From contig NZ_CP027762.1 of the NCBI RefSeq assembly GCF_003852315.1, positions 248,001 to 312,000 of the forward strand: a stretch of DNA of 64,000 nucleotides. The letters are read 5' to 3'. Positions 17,805 through 27,349 of this stretch are shown here, one piece after another. Source of the stretch: Pseudomonas sp. LBUM920 (lineage in GTDB: Bacteria; Pseudomonadota; Gammaproteobacteria; Pseudomonadales; Pseudomonadaceae). Every line of letters begins with the position of its first letter. The first letter of the stretch is position 1. A program made the translations under genes and the position numbers. The notes under the pieces were generated by a model that was not told the origin of the DNA, did no database searches, and was given only the letters and a program-made list of their open reading frames with translations.

Positions 17805-18945
17805 CCGGCGCATCCAACATCCCTTGCCCCACAATCCGTGTCTCGCCCATCACCTTCTCCAACACAATCGAATTACACCCTTCATCCTGCTGCAACGCTG
17901 CAATCAACCGGCTGGCATGCGACACCACCCACACTTGGCAATGCTGGGATGCCTGGATAATCAAACGCGCCAGCGCCGGCAGCAAATCCGGGTGCAGGCT
18001 GGTTTCCGGCTCGTTCAGTACCATCATGGTCGGCGGCCGTGGCGTGAGCAGCGCCGCGATCAACAGCAGATAACGCAAGGTGCCGTCCGACAGCTCGGCC
18101 GCCGACAATGGCCGCAGCAAGCCTTCCTGATAAAACTCAATCGCAAAGCGCCCGCCCTGCAGTGGCTGGATATTCAGGCGCGCGCCGGGGAATGCATCGC
18201 TGACCGCGCGCTGCAATGCCTCGGGGTCGCCGATCTCGCGGATGGTCTGCAATGCCGCCGCCAAATCGCGCCCGTCGTGATGCAACACCGGGGTACGCGT
18301 GCCCAGTTGCGGTTGGCGAACGGGCGCGTCCACGTCGCTGCGAAAGTGATCATAAAAGCGCCAGCCACGAATGCTTTCGCGCAGCAGCAACACCTCCGGC
18401 GAGCCGCGCAGGCTGCCCACCTGATCGAACAGGCTGTGGTAATTGGGCGTGTGCTGGGCCACGACATCCCAGGTGCGCCCGTCTCGGGCCCGAACCATCG
18501 GTCCGCAGCGTTGCACCAAAAGGCTGGCGGGGCGGTAAATGTGGCCGGCCCAGATGCATTCCTTTTTCACTTCTGGGTCGAGTGAAAAGTACGACGAGGT
18601 CGTTTCCGGCAGCCCAAGGGAAATTGCATAACTGAAATCTTCCCCGGCGAACCCAAGGCGCAAGCGTTTCACGCGTTGGCGTACGGTAGGCTCCACCGGC
18701 ACCTCGCCGTTGCGCATGCGCCGGCTGATGGTTTCCGGCCCGGCCCAGAAGGTTGAATCCAGCCCGCCTTCACGGGCCAGCGCATTGATGACGCCGCCTT
18801 GGGCGGTTTCCGCCAGCAGGCGTAAGGCGCGATACAGGTTGGACTTGCCGCTGCCATTGGGGCCGGTGACCAGGTTCAGCCGGTCCAGGGGCACCACCAA
18901 TTTATTGATCGAGCGGTAATTGGCCACCGCCAGGGTTTTCAACAT
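17785..18945 (-). CDS. AAA family ATPase (RecF/OLD-like)
   Basis: 386 residues. N-terminal strand LKTLAVANYRSINKL, then Walker A GPNGSGKSN (about 29-37). The ABC-type signature LSDGTLRYLLL and a Walker B region MMVLNEPETSLHPDLL lie near residue 310. These are the marks of the SMC/RecF-like AAA_21 ATPases. No Toprim nuclease domain is visible, so it is not a full OLD nuclease. The role is unknown; it is a single gene, not paired with a defence partner. Its last codons lie inside the last unit of the 134-bp array. Confidence 0.82.
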   Translation of the reverse strand: MLKTLAVANYRSINKLVVPLDRLNLVTGPNGSGKSNLYRALRLLAETAQGGVINALAREGGLDSTFWAGPETISRRMRNGEVPVEPTVRQRVKRLRLGFAGEDFSYAISLGLPETTSSYFSLDPEVKKECIWAGHIYRPASLLVQRCGPMVRARDGRTWDVVAQHTPNYHSLFDQVGSLRGSPEVLLLRESIRGWRFYDHFRSDVDAPVRQPQLGTRTPVLHHDGRDLAAALQTIREIGDPEALQRAVSDAFPGARLNIQPLQGGRFAIEFYQEGLLRPLSAAELSDGTLRYLLLIAALLTPRPPTMMVLNEPETSLHPDLLPALARLIIQASQHCQVWVVSHASRLIAALQQDEGCNSIVLEKVMGETRIVGQGMLDAPAWHWPE

Positions 18946-19066
18946 AGGTATTCAGTCGACGTGGGAACCATTGGAGTATGGGATCCTCCATGCAGATAAG
19001 GAACCCTGATCTAAGCTCACAGTCGCATACACACTGGCAAGTCGGCATCACGCAAAAGGAGCCTGC

Positions 19067-20149
19067 ATGGGCGGTCGCACTTCGATAGTTTTACTCAGCC
19101 TTGGCCTCTTGGCGCTGCTGAGCGGCTGTGGTCAGGAAAAGGCCGAGCCCAAGGCGCATTCGCGGGTTTTTGTGCAGACTGTGCAGCCGGCGGATTTTGC
19201 CGCGGCAGTCACCCTGACCGGCGATATCCAGGCCCGTGTGCAAACCGATTTGTCCTTTCGCGTGGGTGGGAAAATCATCCAGCGCATGGTCGACGTGGGT
19301 GACCGTGTGACCGCCAAGCAAGTGCTGGCCAAGCTTGATCCCAAGGACCTGCAGACCAACGTCGATTCCGCGCAGGCCCAGGTCGTGGCCGAGCAGGCAC
19401 GCGTCAAGCAAACTGCCGCCGCCTTCGTTCGCCAGGAAAAACTGCTGCCCAAGGGCTACACCAGCCGCAGCGAATACGACGCCGCCCAGGCCGCGCTGCG
19501 CAGCAGCCAAAGCGCCCTGGCCGCCGCGCAAGCCCAGCTCGCCAACGCCCGTGAACAACTCGGCTATACCTCGCTGATCGCCGATGCGCCCGGTGTGATT
19601 ACCGCGCGCCAGGCGGAAGTCGGCCAGGTTGTGCGGGCCACCGTGCCGATTTTCAGCCTGGCCACCGATGGCGATCGTGATGCGGTGTTCAATGTCTATG
19701 AATCGCTGCTGGTAGAGCCGCCGCCGGATGCACCGATCACGGTCAGCCTGCTGGACAACCCGAACATCAAGGCCGTGGGCAAGGTTCGCGAGGTCACGCC
19801 GGCGGTGGCGGCCAATACCGGCACCGTGCAAGTCAAAATCGCCCTGCAATCGCTGCCCAAGGGCATGCAGTTGGGCTCGGTGGTCAGCGCCACCGCCAAT
19901 GGCCCGGCCAAGGCCAGCATCGAGCTGCCGTGGTCGGCCTTGACCAAAGACCTCAACGAACCCGCCGTGTGGCTGATCGACGGTGACGGCAAGGCGCAAT
20001 TGCACAAGGTCAGCGTGGCGCGTTACCTCACCGGCAAAGTCATTATTGGCGAGGGGCTTAAAGGCGGCGAAAAAGTCGTGGTGGCCGGCGGGCAATTGTT
20101 GCACCCCGGCATGCTGGTCGAGATCGCCCAGCAAGGAGCCCAGCCATGA
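19067..20149 (+). CDS. triA: RND efflux periplasmic adaptor, TriA-like lipoprotein
   Basis: 360 residues. The signal peptide ends in a lipobox LLSGC. The adaptor hairpin and lipoyl domain are visible (GDIQARVQTDLSFRVGGKI, then an Ala/Gln-rich coiled coil, about 95-165), followed by a beta-barrel domain. It is the first of two adaptor genes ahead of one RND pump gene, an arrangement known for TriABC, where two different adaptors are both needed. It overlaps the next gene by 4 nt. The name rests on this organisation and on pump similarity. Confidence 0.85.
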   Translation: MGGRTSIVLLSLGLLALLSGCGQEKAEPKAHSRVFVQTVQPADFAAAVTLTGDIQARVQTDLSFRVGGKIIQRMVDVGDRVTAKQVLAKLDPKDLQTNVDSAQAQVVAEQARVKQTAAAFVRQEKLLPKGYTSRSEYDAAQAALRSSQSALAAAQAQLANAREQLGYTSLIADAPGVITARQAEVGQVVRATVPIFSLATDGDRDAVFNVYESLLVEPPPDAPITVSLLDNPNIKAVGKVREVTPAVAANTGTVQVKIALQSLPKGMQLGSVVSATANGPAKASIELPWSALTKDLNEPAVWLIDGDGKAQLHKVSVARYLTGKVIIGEGLKGGEKVVVAGGQLLHPGMLVEIAQQGAQP

Positions 20150-21216
20150 AGCGCCTGACGGCTCTGCTCGCCGCCAGCCTGTTGTTGGCCGCCTGCTCCA
20201 AGAAAGAACCGCCGCCCGAGCCCGTGCGCCCGGTGTTGTCGATGGAAGTCAAAGCCGAAGACCAGGAAAACCTCGGCCGCTTCGCCGGCACCATCCAGGC
20301 CCGCTATGAAAGTAACCTGGGCTTTCGCGTACCCGGCCGTATCGCGCGACGCGCAGTGGACGTGGGTGCTGAAGTGGAGAAGGGCGCCTTGCTTGCCGTG
20401 CTCGATCCCACCGATCAGCAAAACCAATTGCGCGCCGCCCAAGGCGACCTCGCCCGCGTGCAGGCGCAGTTCATCAACGCCCAGGCCAACGCCCGCCGCC
20501 AGCAGGAATTGTTCAACCGTGGTGTCGGCGCCCAGGCTCAACTGGACGTGGCCCAGACCGACCTGAAAACCACCCAGGCCACCCTCGACCAGGCCAAGGC
20601 TTCGGTCAACCAGGCCAAGGACCAGCTCAACTACTCCGAACTGCGCACCGACCACGCCGGTATCGTCACCGCCTGGAACGCCGAGGCTGGCCAGGTCGTC
20701 AGCGCCGGCCAGCAAGTGGTGACCCTCGCGCGCCCGGACATCAAGGAAGCGGTAATCGACCTGCCGGCCGGTCTGGCTGAGCGCCTACCTACCGATGTGG
20801 TGTTTGTGGTTGCCGGCCAACTCGACCCGAGCGTCAACACCACCGCCATCGTGCGTGAGATCGAACCCCAGGCCCAAAGCGCCACGCGCACCCGGCGTGC
20901 GCGATTGACCCTGGCCGAAACACCGCCAGCCTTCCGCCTGGGCACCGCTATCAGCGTGACCTTGAGCACCGCCATCGCACCCCGCATCCAACTGCCGGTG
21001 AGCGCCTTGCAGGAAGTTGACGGCAAGACCCGCATCTGGCTGCTCGACACCCACAGCCAGACCGTGCAGCCGCGTGACGTCACGGTGGTCAGCCGCGACG
21101 CCGACAGCGCCGTGCTCAATGGCGGCGTCAACCCCGGCGAACGCATTGTCACCGCTGGCGTGAACAGCCTGAAGCCTGGGCAAAAAGTCAAAATCGACGA
21201 GGACAGCCCGCGATGA
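20146..21216 (+). CDS. triB: RND efflux periplasmic adaptor, TriB-like lipoprotein
   Basis: 356 residues. Lipobox LLAAC follows the signal peptide. Lipoyl halves (GTIQARYESNLGFRVPGRI) and a long coiled coil (about 95-160) are present. It is only moderately similar to the preceding adaptor. Overlaps of 4 nt on both sides point to coupled translation of all three proteins. With the pump at 21213 it should form an asymmetric adaptor ring; an outer-membrane channel is not encoded here. Confidence 0.85.
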   Translation: MKRLTALLAASLLLAACSKKEPPPEPVRPVLSMEVKAEDQENLGRFAGTIQARYESNLGFRVPGRIARRAVDVGAEVEKGALLAVLDPTDQQNQLRAAQGDLARVQAQFINAQANARRQQELFNRGVGAQAQLDVAQTDLKTTQATLDQAKASVNQAKDQLNYSELRTDHAGIVTAWNAEAGQVVSAGQQVVTLARPDIKEAVIDLPAGLAERLPTDVVFVVAGQLDPSVNTTAIVREIEPQAQSATRTRRARLTLAETPPAFRLGTAISVTLSTAIAPRIQLPVSALQEVDGKTRIWLLDTHSQTVQPRDVTVVSRDADSAVLNGGVNPGERIVTAGVNSLKPGQKVKIDEDSPR

Positions 21217-24200
21217 AAGGGAGCTTCAACTTATCCGACTGGGCCCTCAAGCATCAGTCCTTCGTCTGGTACCTGATGTTCGTCGCGCTGCTGATGGGCG
21301 TGTTCTCCTACATGAACCTTGGCCGCGAGGAAGACCCTTCGTTCACCATCAAAACCATGGTGATCCAGACCCGCTGGCCGGGTGCGACCCAGGAGGAAAC
21401 CCTCAAGCAGGTTACCGACCGCATCGAGAAAAAACTCGAAGAACTCGACTCCCTCGACTACGTGAAAAGCTACACGCGGCCGGGCGAGTCCACGGTGTTC
21501 GTGTTCCTCAAAGACACCACCAGTGCCAAGGCGATCCCGGATATCTGGTATCAGGTGCGCAAGAAGATCGATGACATTCGCGGCACCTTCCCCCAGGGCT
21601 TGCAGGGGCCGTCGTTCAACGATGAGTTCGGTGACGTGTTCGGTTCGGTCTACGCGTTTACCGGCGACGGTTTGTCGATGCGCCAACTGCGTGATTACGT
21701 CGAGCAAGTGCGCGCCGAAATCCGCTCGGTGCCGGGCCTGGGCAAGGTCGAGATGATCGGCCAGCAGGACGAAGTGATCTACCTGAACTTCTCTACGCGC
21801 AAACTGGCAGCATTGGGGATTGACCAGCGCCAGGTCGTACAAAGCCTGCAGTCGCAGAACGCGGTGACCCCGGCCGGGGTAATCGAGGCCGGGCCGGAGC
21901 GGATTTCGGTGCGCACCTCGGGGCAGTTTGCCTCCGAAAAGGACCTGGCCAACGTCAACCTGCGCCTCAATGACCGTTTTTACCGTTTGGCCGACATTGC
22001 CGACATCAGCCGTGGCTACGTCGATCCGGCGCGGCCGATGTTCCGTTTCAATGGCAAGCCGGCGATTGGCTTGGCGATTGCCATGCAGAAGGGCGGCAAT
22101 ATCCAGTCATTCGGCAAGGCCTTGCACACACGCATGGATGAGTTGACGGCTGACCTGCCGGTGGGCGTGGGCGTGCACAAAGTCTCCGACCAGGCAGAAG
22201 TGGTGGAGGAGGCTGTCGGCGGCTTTACCAGCGCGCTGTTTGAAGCCGTCATCATCGTGCTGGTGGTGAGCTTTATCAGCCTCGGCATGCGTGCCGGGTT
22301 GGTGGTGGCGTGCTCGATCCCGTTGGTGCTGGCGCTGGTGTTCGTGTTCATGGAATACAGCGGCATCACCATGCAGCGCGTGTCGCTGGGCGCGTTGATC
22401 ATCGCCCTCGGCCTGTTGGTGGATGACGCGATGATCACCGTGGAGATGATGATCACGCGCCTGGAAAAAGGCGAAACCAAGGAACAGGCGGCGACCTACG
22501 CCTATACCTCGACCGCGTTCCCGATGCTCACCGGCACGCTGGTGACCGTCGCCGGCTTTGTGCCTATCGGCCTCAACGCCAGCTCGGCGGGCGAGTACAC
22601 CTTCACGCTGTTTGCGGTGATTGCCGTGGCGATGCTGGTGTCGTGGGTGGTGGCGGTGCTGTTTGCGCCGGTGATTGGCGTGCATATCCTCAGCGCCAAC
22701 GTTAAGCCTGAAAACAAAGAGCCTGGGCGCATCGGTCGCGCATTCAATGGCGGCATGCTCTGGGCCATGCGCAACCGCTGGTGGGCCATCGGCATCACCG
22801 TGGGGCTGTTTGCGGCGTCGGTGTTCTCCATGCAGTTTGTGCAGAACCAGTTTTTCCCGTCATCGGACCGCCCGGAAATTCTCGTCGACCTCAACTTGCC
22901 GCAAAACGCCTCGATCAACGAAACGCGCAAGGCGGTCGACCGCCTTGAGGCGATCATCAAGGATGATCCGGATATTGCGCGCTGGAGCACCTATATCGGC
23001 CAGGGTGCGATTCGTTTCTACCTGCCCCTCGACCAGCAATTGGAAAACCCCTACTACGCGCAGTTGGTGATCGTCAGCAAAGGCCTGGAAGAGCGCGGCG
23101 CGTTGATTGCGCGCCTGCAAAAACGCCTGCGCGATGACTTTGTCGGCATCGGCAGTTATGTGCAGCCCCTGGAAATGGGCCCGCCGGTCGGGCGGCCGAT
23201 CCAGTATCGCGTGTCTGGCAAGGACACCGATCAGGTGCGCAAGCACGCCATTGAACTGGCGACCTTGCTGGATAAAAACACCCACCTGGGCGAGATCATT
23301 TACGACTGGAACGAGCCGGGCAAAGTGCTGCGCGTGGACATCGCCCAAGACAAGGCGCGGCAATTGGGGCTGTCGTCGGAAGACGTGGCGCAGTTGATGA
23401 ACAGCGTGGTCAGCGGTGCATCGGTGACCCAAGTGCACGACGATATCTACCTGATCAACGTGGTCGGCCGCGCCGAAGACGCCGAGCGCGGCACCCCGGA
23501 AACCTTGCAGAACCTGCAGATTGTCACGCCCAATGGCACCTCGATTCCGCTGCTGGCCTTCGCCACCGTGCGGTATGAGTTGGAGCAGCCGCTGGTGTGG
23601 CGTCGCGACCGCAAGCCAACCATCACCGTCAAGGCTTCGGTGCGTGATGAGATGCAACCGACCGACCTGGTCAAGCAACTCAAGCCCGAAATCGACACGT
23701 TCAGCGCCGGCCTGCCGGTGGGCTATAAAGTCGCCACCGGCGGCACCGTCGAAGAAAGCGGCAAGGCCCAAGGCCCCATCGCCAAAGTGGTGCCGTTGAT
23801 GCTGTTCCTGATGGCCACGTTCCTGATGATCCAGCTGCACAGCGTGCAGAAGATGTTCCTGGTCGCCAGTGTCGCGCCGCTCGGGCTGATCGGCGTGGTG
23901 CTGGCGCTGATCCCCACGGGCACGCCCATGGGCTTCGTGGCGATCCTCGGCATTCTGGCGCTGATCGGCATCATCATCCGCAACTCGGTGATTCTGGTGA
24001 CGCAGATCGATGCCTACGAGCGCGACGGCTACACGCCTTGGGATGCCGTGGTGGAAGCCACCGAGCACCGGCGCCGTCCTATCCTGCTGACCGCTGCGGC
24101 AGCCAGCCTGGGCATGATCCCGATTGCGCGGGAAGTGTTCTGGGGACCGATGGCCTACGCGATGATTGGCGGGATCATCATCGCCACCTTGCTGACGCTG

Positions 24201-24266
24201 TTGTTCCTGCCAGCGCTTTATGTGGCCTGGTACAAGATTCGCGAGCCGAAAAAAGAACAGGCCTGA
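21213..24266 (+). CDS. triC: RND-family efflux pump, TriC-like
   Basis: 1017 residues, full length for an HAE1-type RND pump. It has 12 membrane helices: one at the N-terminus (WYLMFVALLMGVFSYMNL), six around 335-530, then a second repeat from about 860. Two large periplasmic loops lie between. The proton-relay aspartate pair region in helix 4 is seen in LIIALGLLVDDAMITVEMM. It works with the two upstream adaptors as a drug/proton antiporter; triclosan-type hydrophobic biocides are the known substrates of TriABC. Substrates here are inferred. Confidence 0.9.
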   Translation: MKGSFNLSDWALKHQSFVWYLMFVALLMGVFSYMNLGREEDPSFTIKTMVIQTRWPGATQEETLKQVTDRIEKKLEELDSLDYVKSYTRPGESTVFVFLKDTTSAKAIPDIWYQVRKKIDDIRGTFPQGLQGPSFNDEFGDVFGSVYAFTGDGLSMRQLRDYVEQVRAEIRSVPGLGKVEMIGQQDEVIYLNFSTRKLAALGIDQRQVVQSLQSQNAVTPAGVIEAGPERISVRTSGQFASEKDLANVNLRLNDRFYRLADIADISRGYVDPARPMFRFNGKPAIGLAIAMQKGGNIQSFGKALHTRMDELTADLPVGVGVHKVSDQAEVVEEAVGGFTSALFEAVIIVLVVSFISLGMRAGLVVACSIPLVLALVFVFMEYSGITMQRVSLGALIIALGLLVDDAMITVEMMITRLEKGETKEQAATYAYTSTAFPMLTGTLVTVAGFVPIGLNASSAGEYTFTLFAVIAVAMLVSWVVAVLFAPVIGVHILSANVKPENKEPGRIGRAFNGGMLWAMRNRWWAIGITVGLFAASVFSMQFVQNQFFPSSDRPEILVDLNLPQNASINETRKAVDRLEAIIKDDPDIARWSTYIGQGAIRFYLPLDQQLENPYYAQLVIVSKGLEERGALIARLQKRLRDDFVGIGSYVQPLEMGPPVGRPIQYRVSGKDTDQVRKHAIELATLLDKNTHLGEIIYDWNEPGKVLRVDIAQDKARQLGLSSEDVAQLMNSVVSGASVTQVHDDIYLINVVGRAEDAERGTPETLQNLQIVTPNGTSIPLLAFATVRYELEQPLVWRRDRKPTITVKASVRDEMQPTDLVKQLKPEIDTFSAGLPVGYKVATGGTVEESGKAQGPIAKVVPLMLFLMATFLMIQLHSVQKMFLVASVAPLGLIGVVLALIPTGTPMGFVAILGILALIGIIIRNSVILVTQIDAYERDGYTPWDAVVEATEHRRRPILLTAAAASLGMIPIAREVFWGPMAYAMIGGIIIATLLTLLFLPALYVAWYKIREPKKEQA

Positions 24267-24350
24267 CACTCGGCGCCTTCCTGCAAGGATGTGGGAAGGC
24301 TCCTGGAAACACTTTCCCTACAGTTGTCTGGCATTAAGTGCTTTACCCTC

Positions 24351-24378
24351 CGGGCCTGTTTCCGTTTTGGAAGGCCCG
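24351..24378 (+). promoter_or_regulatory. hairpin enclosing the ribosome-binding site of the next gene
   Basis: CGGGCC pairs with GGCCCG and TTCC with GGAA, giving a 10-bp stem with a 3-nt bulge and a 5-nt GTTTT loop. The paired GGAAGG (24369-24374) is the ribosome-binding site, 8 nt before the ATG at 24383. Confidence 0.5.
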
Positions 24379-24382
24379 TGTC

Positions 24383-26578
24383 ATGCGCCGTTTAGTGCTG
24401 ATTTTTTGCCTGTTGCTGTCTCCCCGACTCTTCGCTGGCACCGTGCTGGAAAACGCCCTCTGGCGGGTCGAACTCGACCCCGCCACGCTGGCGCTGCAAG
24501 TTACCCCGGCGGGCGAGGCCGCAGTGCACGCTTCCAGCGGTGTGGCGGCGCACGCGGTCACCGGTGTGCAGGCCGATGCCGGGCAAGCCACTTGGCAGTG
24601 GGACAGCGGCGCCTACCAGCTGACCGCGCGCCTTGAGGAGCGCGACCTTGCCCTGACCATCAACGCGCGCGAGCCGGGCCATTTGGCGCTGCTGCGCCAA
24701 CCCGCCGAGGCGATGGGCAAAGGCTTGATCTGGCCCTTGGCCGAAGGGCATTACGTGCCCGCCGGCAACGCCGTGTGGAACTCGTTTTTGCTGGATCAAG
24801 GCGAGGTTAATACCACGCAGGATCTCAGCCTGCCGTTATGGGGCGTGGATCATGGCCGTTTCACGCTTAACTGGTTGCTCACCAACCCCTATAACAACCA
24901 TCTGCAATGGCAGGCAGACGGTGGCGGGCTGGCGCTTTCAATGGCGCATGAATTCACCCGCCTTAAGCCCGCCGCGCCGATGACCCTGCGCCTGCACCTG
25001 GGCGATGCCGACCCGTTGGCCGGGGCCAAGCGCTACCGGCAGTGGCTGGTGGCGCAGGGGCGTTATGAACCGCTGGCGGACAAGCTGCGCCAGACCCCCG
25101 AGGCTGAAAAGCTGCTGGGTGCCAGCCACGTCTATCTGTGGGGCAATGACCTATTAGGGCCGGAGGATGTGCGCGACTGGCCGCTGCTGGTGAAGGTGCT
25201 GCGCGGCCACGAACTCAAGGGCTTGCTGGACAAAGAGGCCACGCAGGTGCTGACGCAGGCCGGCACGTTGGATCGCTACCAAAAGACGGTTTTGCTGCGT
25301 GGGCTCAACGCGGCGATCAACAAAAAGGCCCGGCAAACCTGGCAGGCCACCGACGAGCCGGACATGCTCAAGCTGGCTGACGGTTATGGCGTACTGCGCC
25401 GTGAACTGGCCACAGCGTTTGCCGGCGCCTTGAGCCACAGCCCCGAGACCTGGGGCAGCACGCTGTCGGCCCAGACCGTCAAGGCGCTGCAAGATGCTGG
25501 GTTGAAGCGCCTGCTGCTGACCCTGGGTGAAGGCTGGGAAGGCGGCCTCTGGCACCCCGAAGCGATTCAGGCGGGCGTCAAGGCGGGTTACCTGATGGCG
25601 CCGTACGATTCCTATGAAACGGCCTTGTCCACCACCGAAAACCCCGACTGGACCACCGCCCACCTGGGCAGCAAGGCCTATCGCGACTGCGCCATCATCT
25701 TGGAAGACGGCAAACTCAAGACCGGCTTTCAACAATCCGGTCACTACACCGACCCGCGCTGCGTGCGGCCGTTACTGGAAGCGCGGGTGAAAGCGGTGCA
25801 AGCCAAGGCCGGTTTCAACGCCTGGTTCCTGGATGCCTATGCGACCAGCATGGTCTTTGACAGCTACCGCAATGGCGCCGAAATGACCCAGGCGCAAAAC
25901 GCCCAAGGAAATATCGACGCGTCACGCTGGCTCAACACGGTGCTCAAACTGCCCGCCGGTTCCGAAGACGGCAATGCGGTCACTGCCCAAGGCATTCTGT
26001 TTGCCCACGGCATGCAGACGCCCGTGCTCGGCTGGGGTGATCGCGCGATGACCAAGGATAAACAATCGCCTTATTACGTCGGCAACTGGTATCCGCCGGA
26101 GCAACCGGCGGTGTTCTTCAAAACGGTGCCGTTGAATGAGCCATTTCGCACCGTGTATTTCGACCCGTCCATGCGCTTGCCGTTGTATCAGGCGGTGTTT
26201 CACGGCTCGGTCATCACCACTCACCATTGGCTGTTCGACAGCCTGAAGCTGAGCAACGTGCGGGCTGAGAACGAGCTGGCCCAACTGCTGTACAACGTGC
26301 CGCCGCTGTATCACCTGAGTGCCGCGACCCTGAAGCAGCGCATTCCGTTGATACAGCGCCAGGACCGGTTTTTTCGGCCGTTGCATGAGCGCTTGGCGAC
26401 ACAGGCAATGACCGATTTTCGTTGGCTGACGGCCGATCGGCAGGTGCAGCAGACCACGTTTGCCGATGGCACGCGGTTGGTGGCGAATTTTGCTGCGGGG
26501 GACAAAGAAGGGTATGCGGGAAAGAGTGTGACGGCGTTGGTAGAGGGTGAAAAACCTAGGGTGTATCAGGTGGATTAG
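24383..26578 (+). CDS. secreted glycoside-hydrolase-like protein
   Basis: 731 residues from the ATG at 24383 (GGAAGG ribosome-binding site, 8-nt spacing), with a signal peptide (LVLIFCLLLSPRLFAG). An N-terminal beta-sandwich-like part (to about 230) is followed by a probable TIM-barrel region with acidic sites such as NAWFLDAY and a C-terminal beta domain. The layout resembles GH101-like or uncharacterised glycosidase families, but I cannot name the family or substrate with certainty. It stands alone between the Tri operon and a REP pair. Confidence 0.65.
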   Translation: MRRLVLIFCLLLSPRLFAGTVLENALWRVELDPATLALQVTPAGEAAVHASSGVAAHAVTGVQADAGQATWQWDSGAYQLTARLEERDLALTINAREPGHLALLRQPAEAMGKGLIWPLAEGHYVPAGNAVWNSFLLDQGEVNTTQDLSLPLWGVDHGRFTLNWLLTNPYNNHLQWQADGGGLALSMAHEFTRLKPAAPMTLRLHLGDADPLAGAKRYRQWLVAQGRYEPLADKLRQTPEAEKLLGASHVYLWGNDLLGPEDVRDWPLLVKVLRGHELKGLLDKEATQVLTQAGTLDRYQKTVLLRGLNAAINKKARQTWQATDEPDMLKLADGYGVLRRELATAFAGALSHSPETWGSTLSAQTVKALQDAGLKRLLLTLGEGWEGGLWHPEAIQAGVKAGYLMAPYDSYETALSTTENPDWTTAHLGSKAYRDCAIILEDGKLKTGFQQSGHYTDPRCVRPLLEARVKAVQAKAGFNAWFLDAYATSMVFDSYRNGAEMTQAQNAQGNIDASRWLNTVLKLPAGSEDGNAVTAQGILFAHGMQTPVLGWGDRAMTKDKQSPYYVGNWYPPEQPAVFFKTVPLNEPFRTVYFDPSMRLPLYQAVFHGSVITTHHWLFDSLKLSNVRAENELAQLLYNVPPLYHLSAATLKQRIPLIQRQDRFFRPLHERLATQAMTDFRWLTADRQVQQTTFADGTRLVANFAAGDKEGYAGKSVTALVEGEKPRVYQVD

Positions 26579-26594
26579 CGGGGCCGCTGACGCC

Positions 26595-26659
26595 TTCGCG
26601 AGCAAGCCCGCTCCCACATGGAAATGCATTCCAAATGGGGGAGCTGGCTTGCCTGCGAT
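26595..26659. repeat. mixed REP pair of two families
   Basis: TTCGCGAGCAAGCCCGCTCC (26595 on) is followed by GGAGCTGGCTTGCCTGCGAT (ending 26659), so two different REP families are joined back to back. Confidence 0.8.
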
Positions 26660-26683
26660 AGGGCCGGGCCAGATGACGAAAAT

Positions 26684-27310
26684 CTACAGTTTGCGCCACA
26701 CACTCGCCAACCAAGGCTGCTGTTCCCTCGGCAACCCGGCTGGCCGGTAATAATGCTCCAGCTCCACAAACCCGGCCGCCGCCAGCAGACCCTGCCAGGT
26801 TTCAAGGTCGTGATAAGACCCATAGCGAGGCCCGTTCCAGCCTTCCAGGTTTTCACCGCGCGGGTTGGAACTGAACAGCACGCCGCCAGGCTTCAGCGCA
26901 CCCCGCAACTGCTTGAGCACCCGTGGCAGCTCCTGCTTGGGAATATGGAACAACACCGCGTTGGCAAACACCCCGTCGAAACGTTCGGTCGGCAGGTCCA
27001 ACTTGAGAAAGTCCTGCAGCAGCACTTCACAGCCACTGTCCTCGCGGGCCATTTGCGCAAACCGTTCGGAGCCATCGAGCCCCACGGCAATATGGCCCAT
27101 GCGCGTAAACGTCTGCAGATCACGCCCCGGCCCGCAGCCGAAATCCAGCACGGTAAACGGCGCTGTGCCCTGGATATGGCGCAGCAGCGCGTCGATGTTC
27201 TGGCTGACATCGTGATCGCGAGTGCCGTCACGGAAGTCCTCGGCCACCTTGTTGTAGTGGCCGAGGGTGATGGAAGTGATCTGGTTGAGGTCGTCGGGCT
27301 TGAGGGTCAT
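26684..27310 (-). CDS. class I SAM-dependent methyltransferase
   Basis: 208 residues. The SAM motif I VLDFGCGPGRDL (about residues 53-64) and the acidic motif II in VGLDGS are clear; a post-motif VLFHIPKQELPRVL follows. It resembles small methyltransferase domains of the UbiE/Tam type. The substrate is unknown. It lies downstream of metI on the same strand with a 39-bp gap, so it could be the last gene of the sulfur operon. Confidence 0.85.
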   Translation of the reverse strand: MTLKPDDLNQITSITLGHYNKVAEDFRDGTRDHDVSQNIDALLRHIQGTAPFTVLDFGCGPGRDLQTFTRMGHIAVGLDGSERFAQMAREDSGCEVLLQDFLKLDLPTERFDGVFANAVLFHIPKQELPRVLKQLRGALKPGGVLFSSNPRGENLEGWNGPRYGSYHDLETWQGLLAAAGFVELEHYYRPAGLPREQQPWLASVWRKL

Positions 27311-27349
27311 GGTGGGACATACCGGGCGCTGAGATCGCCCGACTATACC

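Noticed and set aside
16793..17960. Overlapping ORFs rich in repeated GERACP/VGAGLPAK-type residues
   Set aside because: They are translations of the 134-bp REP array on both strands, not genes.
17785..18945. OLD-family anti-phage nuclease or Gabija-like defence gene
   Set aside because: The ATPase part is clear, but no Toprim domain or helicase partner is present, so a defence role is not supported.
22860..24269. 469-codon minus-strand ORF
   Set aside because: Shadow of the RND pump gene; composition is the Gln/His/Arg-rich pattern typical of antisense frames in GC-rich DNA.
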